DNA from: Actinomycetes bacterium
GTDB lineage: Bacteria; Actinomycetota; Humimicrobiia; Humimicrobiales; Humimicrobiaceae
Length of the DNA stretch: 5,291 nucleotides
Direction: 5' to 3'
NCBI GenBank assembly: GCA_030609215.1
Contig: JAUWCR010000111.1
Coordinates: 1-5,291, forward strand
The position numbers and the translations under genes are program-made. The notes below the pieces were generated by a model, which worked only from the letters and a program-made list of their open reading frames with translations, did not search any database and was not told where the DNA came from. Positions 1 through 5,291 of this stretch are shown piece by piece; the stretch's first letter is position 1; each line of letters starts with the position of its first letter.

Positions 1-20
1 TATAATTTAAAAATATAAGG
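1..20 (+). promoter_or_regulatory. Possible -10 element and ribosome binding site of clpB
   Basis: TATAAT at 1-6 matches the sigma-70 -10 consensus exactly, but any -35 box lies outside the window, so the promoter cannot be confirmed; TATAAT-like strings are common in DNA this AT-rich. AAGG at 17-20, ten bases before the ATG at 31, is a weak and slightly distant Shine-Dalgarno sequence. If the -10 is real, the untranslated leader would be only about 18 bases. No CIRCE-type heat-shock inverted repeat is present in the 30 bases visible upstream of the gene. Confidence 0.3.
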
Positions 21-30
21 TATAAAAATA

Positions 31-2622
31 ATGCAAATAGATAAATTTACTATAAAAGCTCAGGAAGCAATCTCAAGAGCTCAAAATATTGCTTCTGAGT
101 ATGGGAATCAAAATATAGATGATTTTCATTTAATGGCTGCACTGCTGGAGCAGAAAGATGGCATAGTAACGCCTGTATTGCAGAAGCTGGGGGTAAATAT
201 TGGTGAGTTTGAAGACAAAATTAAGGATTTAATTAAAAAGAACCCAAAGGTTACGGGCCAGTCTGCTCAGGTTTATATCAGTCAGCAGCTAAGTGATGTT
301 TTGAATAGTTCTGTAAAAGAAGCTGAACGATTAAAAGATGAATATATAAGCAATGAACATATTCTAATTTCCATGGCTCAAAGCACAGGAAAAGTTGGAC
401 AGCTTTTAAAAGAGCTTGGAGTAACAAAAGATAGAATTTATAAGGTGCTTGTTGAGATAAGGGGGAATCAAAGAGTTACCGATCAGAATCCTGAAGGTAA
501 ATATCAGGCACTGGAAAGGTTTGGGAAAGATATTACACAGCTTGCAAAGAAGGGTAAATTAGATCCTGTAATTGGAAGGGATGATGAAATAAGAAGAGTT
601 ATTCAGGTGTTGTCAAGAAGGACTAAGAATAACCCTGTGCTTATAGGGGATCCAGGAGTTGGAAAAACTGCAATAGTTGATGGGCTTTCTCAAAGGATAG
701 CATCCGGGGATGTTCCTGAAGGACTTAAAGATAAAAAGGTTATTGCTTTAGATATCGGTGCTGTTGTAGCAGGGGCTAAATACAGAGGTGAATTTGAAGA
801 TAGGTTAAAAGCAGTACTTAAAGAAGTATCAAAATCTGAAGGGAAGATAATCCTATTTCTTGATGAACTGCATACTGTTGTTGGTGCAGGGGCGGCCGAA
901 GGGGCTGTTGATGCATCAAATATGTTAAAGCCAATGCTCGCACGCGGAGAGCTTCATGCAATAGGTGCTACTACTCTTGATGAATATAGAAAATATATTG
1001 AAAAAGATGCAGCTTTGGAGCGGAGGTTCCAGCCTGTTCTGATTAACGCTCCGTCTGTTGAAGATACCATTTCTATACTTAGGGGGCTTAAGGAAAAGTA
1101 TGAGGTACATCATGGGGTTAGAATAAAAGATACGGCTTTGGTTTCTGCAGCAGTACTTTCAGATAGATATATTTCAGATAGATTTTTACCTGATAAGGCA
1201 ATAGATTTAATGGATGAGGCTGCATCAAAACTAAGGATTGAAATAGATAGTATGCCCACAGAGATAGATGAAGTGGAAAGAAAAATTAAGCAGCTTGAAA
1301 TTGAAGTGCAGGCATTGAAAAAAGAAAGGGATAAAGCTTCCAGCAATAGATTAGAAGAAATAAAAGGGCAGCTTTCAAATCTTAAGGAAAAGAGCAATGG
1401 TATGAAGGTTCACTGGAAGGAAGAAAAAGAAATAATTGGAGAGATTAGAAGTATAAAAGAAGAGATAGAAAAAACTAAGGTGGAAGCTGATAGGGCAGAA
1501 AGAGATGCAGACTTACAAAAAGCCGCAGAGCTAAAGTATGGAAAATTGCTTAAGCTTAACAAAGAATTAGATAAGCAAAATACTGAACTTGAAAAACTTC
1601 AAAAGAATAAGAAAATGTTAAAAGAAGAAGTGGATGGAGAAGATATTGCTGAGACTGTATCTAAATGGACTGGAATTCCGGTTACAAGACTTATGGAAGG
1701 AGAAGTAGAAAAATTGGTCCATATGGAAGAAAGATTAAAACAAAGAGTTGTAGGTCAGGATGAAGCTATAACTGCATTATCAAATGCTATCAGAAGAGCA
1801 AGAGCAGGACTGCAGGATCCCAATCGTCCAATCGGATCATTTATTTTTTTAGGGCCTACAGGTGTGGGCAAAACTGAGCTTTCAAAAGCTTTAGCTGAAT
1901 TTATATTTGATGATGAAAAGGCTATGGTCAGGATTGATATGTCAGAATATATGGAAAAACATACAGTATCAAGACTGATTGGCGCTCCTCCAGGGTATGT
2001 TGGATACGAGGAGGGCGGCTTCTTGACTGAAGCGATTCGGAGGAAACCATATAGTGTAATACTTCTTGATGAAATTGAAAAAGCGCATAATGATGTTTTT
2101 AATATATTACTTCAAATAATGGATGACGGCAGGCTTACAGATGGTCATGGAAGAACTGTTAATTTTAAAAATACTGTAATAATAATGACTTCAAATATTG
2201 GAAGCCAGTGGATTACAGAACTTAAAGATAAAGATGAGGAAGAGATGAGAAAGAGAATCTCGGAAGCTATGAAAAACAATTTTAAACCTGAATTTTTAAA
2301 TAGGGTTGATGATACAATTATTTTCCACCGGCTGGGTATGGATGAAATTAAAAAGATAGTTGAAATTCAGATTAAAAACTTAAAAGAAATTTTAAGTAAA
2401 AAGAAATTAACTTTAAAAATAACTGAAAGGGCTGAAGAACTTTTAGCAAAAGAAGGATTTGATTCTGCATATGGTGCGAGGCCGCTTAAAAGAGTTATAC
2501 AAAATAAGGTTCAAAATGTTCTTGCTATGAAACTCTTAAATGGCGAAGTGAAAGAAGGAGATTCTATCAGGATTGATGTTACAGGTCCCGAGGGAGGGAA
2601 ATTAGACTTTAAGATTAATTAG
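31..2622 (+). CDS. clpB: ATP-dependent chaperone ClpB (Hsp100 disaggregase)
   Basis: ClpB is a cytoplasmic hexameric AAA+ machine. Together with DnaK/DnaJ/GrpE it pulls polypeptides out of heat-induced aggregates and threads them through its central pore. The 863 residues match the family's usual length (E. coli 857). Visible in order: the Clp N-terminal double repeat (about 1-145); the first AAA+ domain with Walker A GDPGVGKT (206-213), pore-loop Tyr251, Walker B Glu279 and arginine fingers Arg331/Arg332; a long charged coiled-coil middle domain (about 405-530); the second AAA+ domain with Walker A GPTGVGKT (608-615), pore-loop Tyr656 in GAPPGYVGY, Walker B Asp680-Glu681 and arginine finger Arg758 in NRVDD; and sensor-2 Arg817 in GARPLKR. 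The full middle domain and the lack of an obvious ClpP-binding IGF/IGL loop separate it from ClpA and ClpC. The ATG at 31 gives the expected N-terminus ([14 protein letters not shown]). No dnaK, grpE or clpP lies in the window. All catalytic residues are intact. Confidence 0.98.
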   Translation: MQIDKFTIKAQEAISRAQNIASEYGNQNIDDFHLMAALLEQKDGIVTPVLQKLGVNIGEFEDKIKDLIKKNPKVTGQSAQVYISQQLSDVLNSSVKEAERLKDEYISNEHILISMAQSTGKVGQLLKELGVTKDRIYKVLVEIRGNQRVTDQNPEGKYQALERFGKDITQLAKKGKLDPVIGRDDEIRRVIQVLSRRTKNNPVLIGDPGVGKTAIVDGLSQRIASGDVPEGLKDKKVIALDIGAVVAGAKYRGEFEDRLKAVLKEVSKSEGKIILFLDELHTVVGAGAAEGAVDASNMLKPMLARGELHAIGATTLDEYRKYIEKDAALERRFQPVLINAPSVEDTISILRGLKEKYEVHHGVRIKDTALVSAAVLSDRYISDRFLPDKAIDLMDEAASKLRIEIDSMPTEIDEVERKIKQLEIEVQALKKERDKASSNRLEEIKGQLSNLKEKSNGMKVHWKEEKEIIGEIRSIKEEIEKTKVEADRAERDADLQKAAELKYGKLLKLNKELDKQNTELEKLQKNKKMLKEEVDGEDIAETVSKWTGIPVTRLMEGEVEKLVHMEERLKQRVVGQDEAITALSNAIRRARAGLQDPNRPIGSFIFLGPTGVGKTELSKALAEFIFDDEKAMVRIDMSEYMEKHTVSRLIGAPPGYVGYEEGGFLTEAIRRKPYSVILLDEIEKAHNDVFNILLQIMDDGRLTDGHGRTVNFKNTVIIMTSNIGSQWITELKDKDEEEMRKRISEAMKNNFKPEFLNRVDDTIIFHRLGMDEIKKIVEIQIKNLKEILSKKKLTLKITERAEELLAKEGFDSAYGARPLKRVIQNKVQNVLAMKLLNGEVKEGDSIRIDVTGPEGGKLDFKIN

Positions 2623-2671
2623 TTTTAAAGAGAGAATATATGTTAATAATTTTGAGGCAATTGTTTTTTTA
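2623..2671. other. Convergent intergenic gap between clpB and plsC
   Basis: Forty-nine bases separate the two stop codons. The only terminator-like element is a plus-strand stem of AATAATT (2645-2651) with AATTGTT (2659-2665), a seven-base loop, and further T residues to 2670. The stem has only A-U and one G-U pair, so it would be very weak. Nothing comparable is seen for the minus strand. Transcripts from the two genes may run into each other here. Confidence 0.2.
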
Positions 2672-3478
2672 TCAGGGGTTAATTAGATAACCGTCTTCCT
2701 CTTCTTCAATATCGTCCAGTATTTCATCTTCTTCAAATAGTTTCTTGGCTTCAGCTTCTAACTCTAAAAACTCATCTTCTAAAGCTTTGTTAATATTCTG
2801 TACGATTTCCCTGTAAGTCTTTTTGTCTTTTAATTCCTTAAAATCCTCAATTATATTTTCAGCAATTGGATCAATCGGGTCGCCTACAAAGATATTTATT
2901 TTTTTAAATATATTAATAAAAAGTGCAATAATTCCTTCGGTTACGTTATTTCTTCCAACCCACCTTTTTTTACTCGGACCTTTTCGAAGATTGTGAACAT
3001 ATATAGGAATTATAGGTATTTTTGTCTTATAACTGAAGTAAGCTGCACCCTTGTGGAATTTCTTTAATTTTCCTATTTTATTTAAATCTCCTTCAGGAAA
3101 TATTCCCAAAAAGAACTTTTTTTTGTTTGCAGAGATTGTAAAAAGTTCCTTGAAGCTTTTAATATTTTTCATAAACTGCTTTTTAAAAATAGGGATGCTG
3201 CTTGCAAATCTTCTCATAAAAAAGTTTGTAAACCTGCTTTTAAAATTTTCACTCTCAGCCAGGAAGTAGATTTGTTTCTTTATTGCGCCAAGTATAATTA
3301 TTGGATCGGCACCGGTAACGTGGTTAATTGCAAGGATTGCAGGGCCATTTTCTGGTATATTTTTTATATTAAAAACACGTAGTCTTATGAATAGCTTGTA
3401 GAAGTTTATAAATAAAATTCTGGGGATGTTGTAAAAAAAATTGGCAACTTTATTTAGCAGTGATTTTACTTTAATCAT
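2672..3478 (-). CDS. plsC: PlsC-family lysophospholipid acyltransferase with acidic C-terminal tail
   Basis: Members of this family transfer a fatty acyl group from acyl-ACP or acyl-CoA to lysophosphatidic acid, giving phosphatidic acid at the inner face of the cytoplasmic membrane. The 268 residues carry a hydrophobic, basic N-terminal stretch (about 12-36) suited to membrane contact. They also carry the catalytic HX4D motif, seen as NHVTGADP (His53, Asp58), the FPEG substrate-binding motif (127-130), and the IPIIPIYV block (154-161) that matches the fourth conserved motif. The length is close to the usual 200-260. The last 20 or so residues are highly acidic, with 11 of 14 residues Asp or Glu at 249-262, which is not part of the core fold. 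The ATG at 3476-3478 is preceded by AAGGA (3488-3492 on this strand) at nine bases. The symbol is by family; paralogues with other acyl acceptors exist, so the exact substrate is inferred. Confidence 0.88.
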   Translation of the reverse strand: MIKVKSLLNKVANFFYNIPRILFINFYKLFIRLRVFNIKNIPENGPAILAINHVTGADPIIILGAIKKQIYFLAESENFKSRFTNFFMRRFASSIPIFKKQFMKNIKSFKELFTISANKKKFFLGIFPEGDLNKIGKLKKFHKGAAYFSYKTKIPIIPIYVHNLRKGPSKKRWVGRNNVTEGIIALFINIFKKINIFVGDPIDPIAENIIEDFKELKDKKTYREIVQNINKALEDEFLELEAEAKKLFEEDEILDDIEEEEDGYLINP

Positions 3479-3524
3479 CTATGAAAATCCTTGTTAATAT
3501 AAAATTTAATGTAAAAAACATAAT

Positions 3525-3552
3525 ATTGTATCTGGTTTTATGATTCTGTAAT
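3525..3552 (-). promoter_or_regulatory. Possible sigma-70 promoter of plsC
   Basis: Reading the minus strand, ATTACA (3547-3552, four of six matches to TTGACA) is followed after 16 bases by TACAAT (3525-3530, five of six matches to TATAAT), about 46 bases before the plsC start codon. The match is moderate and background A+T is high, so this is a suggestion only. If correct, plsC has its own promoter and need not depend on read-through from the Mut7-C gene 107 bases upstream. Confidence 0.33.
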
Positions 3553-3585
3553 CTGCAATAATACTACTAAAATTAACATAAGTAT

Positions 3586-4056
3586 TCAATCATTTGCTCT
3601 ATTAACAATATGGAATATATTTTTTATATTTTCATAATGAGTTCCCCTCCAGTAATACTTAGTGCACTTTTTACAAAATAAAAAGTTATTCTGGGTCTTA
3701 TATACATAAGGGGGAACCTTACCTTTTATATCAAGTTTTTCTACTTTAGATAATAATCCATTACAGACAAGGCACCTTGTAAGATTGGGCTTAAGTGAGA
3801 TTTTCAGTTCTGATTTAATCTGTTTTAATTGATTTACCAGTTTATCATCTTTTATAAATATTGACTTTAGCGAGCCATTTTTAAATTCTCGCCGTTCAAG
3901 CATGAGTGTATCACGGGTTATTACTATCCTGTTTTCTGCTGCAGCTATTTTTAGAAGCTGGTCATCATCTATATCATTTATATACATTACATCATTACCA
4001 GTCATTCTAAGGTATTTAGCCAGTCTTCCTACCATTACGTCTGCAATGAATTTCAT
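3586..4056 (-). CDS. Mut7-C domain protein: PIN-like putative RNase with zinc ribbon
   Basis: The Mut7-C family (named from the C-terminus of C. elegans Mut-7) is a PIN-like nuclease fold joined to a zinc ribbon and is predicted to cleave RNA; the bacterial members have little experimental work. All 156 residues fit the domain. It opens with the signature FIADVMVGRLAKYLRMTGND (3-22), containing Asp6 and the LAKYLR block. The acidic stretch Asp28-Asp32 follows, then VITRDTL with Asp49, giving the scattered carboxylates expected of a metal-dependent PIN active site. The zinc ribbon is RCLVCN (Cys95, Cys98) and FCKKC (Cys128, Cys131), followed by the family's YWRGTHYENI ending (135-144). The ATG at 4054-4056 is favoured because the signature begins directly after it; only GGAA (4062-4065 on this strand) serves as a weak ribosome binding site. 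It is a single-domain form without the ubiquitin-like fusion seen in some relatives. Substrate and role are not known. Confidence 0.88.
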   Translation of the reverse strand: MKFIADVMVGRLAKYLRMTGNDVMYINDIDDDQLLKIAAAENRIVITRDTLMLERREFKNGSLKSIFIKDDKLVNQLKQIKSELKISLKPNLTRCLVCNGLLSKVEKLDIKGKVPPYVYKTQNNFLFCKKCTKYYWRGTHYENIKNIFHIVNRAND

Positions 4057-4085
4057 ACAAATTCCAAGTCTTGAAAGTTAAAATT

Positions 4086-4115
4086 TTTATATTCTTGTAT
4101 TAAATAGTATATAAT
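4086..4115 (+). promoter_or_regulatory. Possible sigma-70 promoter of the site-2 protease gene
   Basis: TTTATA (4086-4091, four of six matches to TTGACA) and a perfect TATAAT (4110-4115) are separated by 18 bases. The implied start near 4122 would give a leader of about 78 bases that includes the inverted repeat at 4152-4184. Background A+T is very high, so chance matches are likely. Confidence 0.33.
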
Positions 4116-4134
4116 ATAAGTTGAATAAAATTAA
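4106..4134 (-). promoter_or_regulatory. Possible promoter of the Mut7-C gene, overlapping the opposite promoter
   Basis: On the minus strand TATACT (4106-4111) resembles a -10 box, with a poor -35, TTAATT (4129-4134), 17 bases upstream. The -10 overlaps the plus-strand TATAAT at 4110-4115, so if both are real the two genes would compete for polymerase. The -35 has only three of six consensus matches. Confidence 0.2.
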
Positions 4135-4151
4135 TTTAAATATAAGTAAAA

Positions 4152-4184
4152 ATTCCCAAACAGTGGTTATTATTATCTGGGAAT
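4152..4184 (+). repeat. Inverted repeat in the leader of the site-2 protease gene
   Basis: ATTCCCA (4152-4158) and TGGGAAT (4178-4184) are perfect seven-base inverted arms around a 19-base spacer. They contain the only C/G runs in an otherwise A/T leader. The right arm ends just before the ribosome binding site at 4188-4193. No T-run follows, so it is not an intrinsic terminator. It could be an RNA hairpin near the translation start, or a DNA operator with half-sites about 26 bases apart (between two and three helical turns). A chance pairing is also possible. Confidence 0.35.
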
Positions 4185-4187
4185 ATT

Positions 4188-4193
4188 AAGAGG
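4188..4193 (+). promoter_or_regulatory. Ribosome binding site fixing the start of the site-2 protease gene
   Basis: AAGAGG at 4188-4193, six bases before the ATG at 4200, is one of the better Shine-Dalgarno sequences in the window. It supports 4200 as the start, which also places the first membrane segment shortly after the N-terminus, as expected for the family. Confidence 0.65.
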
Positions 4194-4199
4194 ATAAAA

Positions 4200-5291
4200 A
4201 TGCTTAAGTCTTCCATAAGATTATTTAAAATTTTTGGTATAGAAATCCGGCTGGATTATAGCTGGTTTATAATATTTGCTCTTCTTGTTTATTATTTTGG
4301 CTTTTTTTACTTTCCTGGTCTGTTACCAGATATTAATCAAGGATTATTAATAATTATTACTATAATTACTGTTTTACTTTTTTTCTTCTCTATTTTGTTT
4401 CATGAGATGAGCCATTCATTGGTTGCTAAAAAGAGAGGGATTCCTGTGGAGAGGATATCTCTTTTTATATTTGGTGGAATGGCACAGATTAAGAAAGAGC
4501 CTGATAATCCATATAGTGAGTTTGTAATGGCAATTGCTGGACCTATTGCCAGTTTTTTCCTGGCTATAGTATTTGGTACTATATGGGCTTTTACCAGGTC
4601 TGTAAGTATTATTGGAGAACCGGTGAAATACCTGGCTTTAATTAATGTTATCCTGGGGGTTTTTAATTTACTTCCCGGCTATCCTCTTGATGGAGGTAGA
4701 ATTGCAAGGGCTATAATATGGAAAGTTACAGGTAATTTTAAGCGGGCAACATTCATAGCTTCAAATATTGGAAGAGTTATAGGTTTTTTAATAATTGGAA
4801 CTGGTATTTATTTTATATTTACCGGTAACTTTTTAAACGGTATATGGCTTGCATTTATAGGGTGGTTCCTTCAGACACAGGCTAGTATGGGTTACAAACA
4901 GCTTATTTTCGAAACTTCAATTAAAGGTATTAAAGTAAAAGACATAATGAATAAAGATATTGTAAGTATCTCTAAAGATCTTACTTTAGATAATTTGGTA
5001 AATAATTATTTTATGAAATACAGGTATGGGAGATTTCCAGTAGTTAAAGGTATAGATGAAGAAGAAGTGATAGGAGTGATTTCTATCCATGATATAAAAA
5101 CTGTCTCTAGAGATCAGTGGAGTGCAACAAAGGTTGGGGATATAGTTAAGTCTATATCAAAAAATGAAATTATAAATATGGATATGGAAGTAGCAGATGC
5201 TATAAGAAAGATGAGCAGCAATAACCTTGGACATCTTGTTGTGATGACTGGAAATAAATTAATAGGTTTAATTACTAAAAGTGATGTTATG
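4200..5291 (+). CDS. Site-2 protease family zinc metalloprotease (M50) with two CBS domains, partial at 3' end
   Basis: Site-2 proteases cut transmembrane segments inside the membrane, often in regulated release of transcription factors or clearance of signal-peptide remnants. The 364 codons visible remain open at the window edge. Hydrophobic segments lie at about 20-38, 48-67, 107-131, 145-160, 185-207 and 211-224. The zinc site is HEMSH (His68, Glu69, His72) at the end of the second segment, with the third ligand Asp164 in NLLPGYPLDGG (156-166). The GGM (92-94) and AGP (113-115) conserved spots of the family are also present. After the membrane core, two CBS domains follow: about 246-302 (starting VKDIM) and 312-364 (starting VGDIV, ending ITKSDVM). 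This is the S2P-CBS architecture, in which the CBS pair is thought to bind adenine nucleotides and tune activity. Such proteins usually end shortly after this point, so probably only a small piece is missing. There is no PDZ domain, so it is not the RseP type. The substrate is unknown. Confidence 0.93.
   Translation, partial: MLKSSIRLFKIFGIEIRLDYSWFIIFALLVYYFGFFYFPGLLPDINQGLLIIITIITVLLFFFSILFHEMSHSLVAKKRGIPVERISLFIFGGMAQIKKEPDNPYSEFVMAIAGPIASFFLAIVFGTIWAFTRSVSIIGEPVKYLALINVILGVFNLLPGYPLDGGRIARAIIWKVTGNFKRATFIASNIGRVIGFLIIGTGIYFIFTGNFLNGIWLAFIGWFLQTQASMGYKQLIFETSIKGIKVKDIMNKDIVSISKDLTLDNLVNNYFMKYRYGRFPVVKGIDEEEVIGVISIHDIKTVSRDQWSATKVGDIVKSISKNEIINMDMEVADAIRKMSSNNLGHLVVMTGNKLIGLITKSDVM

Larger units (their letters stand above)
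4057..4199. other. Divergent intergenic region between Mut7-C gene and site-2 protease gene
   Basis: These 143 bases separate two divergently transcribed genes, so both promoters should lie here. The central part (about 4077-4150) is almost entirely A and T. It contains promoter-like sequences on both strands that overlap near 4106-4115, and an inverted repeat nearer the protease gene. No small open frame with a good ribosome binding site and no RNA gene was recognised. Confidence 0.6.

Noticed and set aside
1162..1185. Near-tandem CAGATAGAT repeat within clpB.
   Set aside because: It encodes the SDRYISDRF segment, which is normal conserved ClpB sequence, so the repeat reflects protein conservation.
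925..1397. Two minus-strand open frames inside clpB (925-1113 and 1110-1397).
   Set aside because: They lie opposite a fully conserved ClpB coding region, lack ribosome binding sites and show no recognisable domain; their composition follows from the ClpB codons on the other strand.
3051..3269. Plus-strand open frame of 72 codons opposite plsC.
   Set aside because: It is the complement of the conserved PlsC region including the FPEG motif; its Phe- and Lys-rich translation is a by-product of AT-rich codons.
3560..3586. AATACT / AGTATT inverted repeat just after the Mut7-C stop codon, considered as a terminator.
   Set aside because: The stem is six bases with a 15-base loop and is not followed by a T-run on the minus strand, so it does not look like an intrinsic terminator.
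3586..4056. Toxin of a toxin-antitoxin pair, because PIN-like folds are common in VapC toxins.
   Set aside because: The Mut7-C signature and zinc ribbon set it apart from VapC, and no small antitoxin gene lies directly upstream in the same direction.
4062..4075. CAAG-T-CTTG palindrome (4065-4073, with looser flanks) near the Mut7-C start, considered as an operator.
   Set aside because: Only four perfect base pairs per arm around one base; expected often by chance, and no second copy was seen in the window.

Overview
The window is an ordinary bacterial chromosomal segment, strongly AT-rich (roughly one third G+C by eye). It carries four protein-coding genes, one of which is cut by the right edge. 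UGA ends two genes and tryptophan is always UGG, so the standard bacterial code fits. Weak Shine-Dalgarno sequences (AAGG, AAGGA, GGAA, AAGAGG) sit before all four starts. I cannot place the organism beyond an AT-rich bacterium. No tRNA, rRNA, CRISPR array, insertion sequence or prophage gene is visible.

Layout: (1) 31-2622, plus strand, a full-length ClpB disaggregase with all catalytic and pore-loop residues. (2) 2623-2671, a short convergent gap with at most a very weak terminator. (3) 2672-3478, minus strand, a PlsC-type lysophospholipid acyltransferase with an unusually acidic C-terminal tail. (4) 3479-3585, a gap with a possible promoter for plsC. (5) 3586-4056, minus strand, a stand-alone Mut7-C protein, a PIN-like putative RNase with a zinc ribbon. 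(6) 4057-4199, a divergent intergenic region with overlapping promoter-like sequences and one inverted repeat in the leader of the next gene. (7) 4200 to the window end, plus strand, an M50 site-2 protease with two C-terminal CBS domains, missing only its last residues or so.

The genes do not form one pathway. Three touch cell maintenance in a broad sense: ClpB rescues aggregated proteins, PlsC makes phospholipid, and the site-2 protease cuts membrane proteins, with possible nucleotide control through its CBS pair. The Mut7-C protein probably acts on RNA, but its substrate is unknown. I found no convincing undescribed system. The most checkable points are the stand-alone Mut7-C gene, the acidic tail of PlsC, the leader hairpin of the protease gene, and the loss of the internal ClpB start codon.
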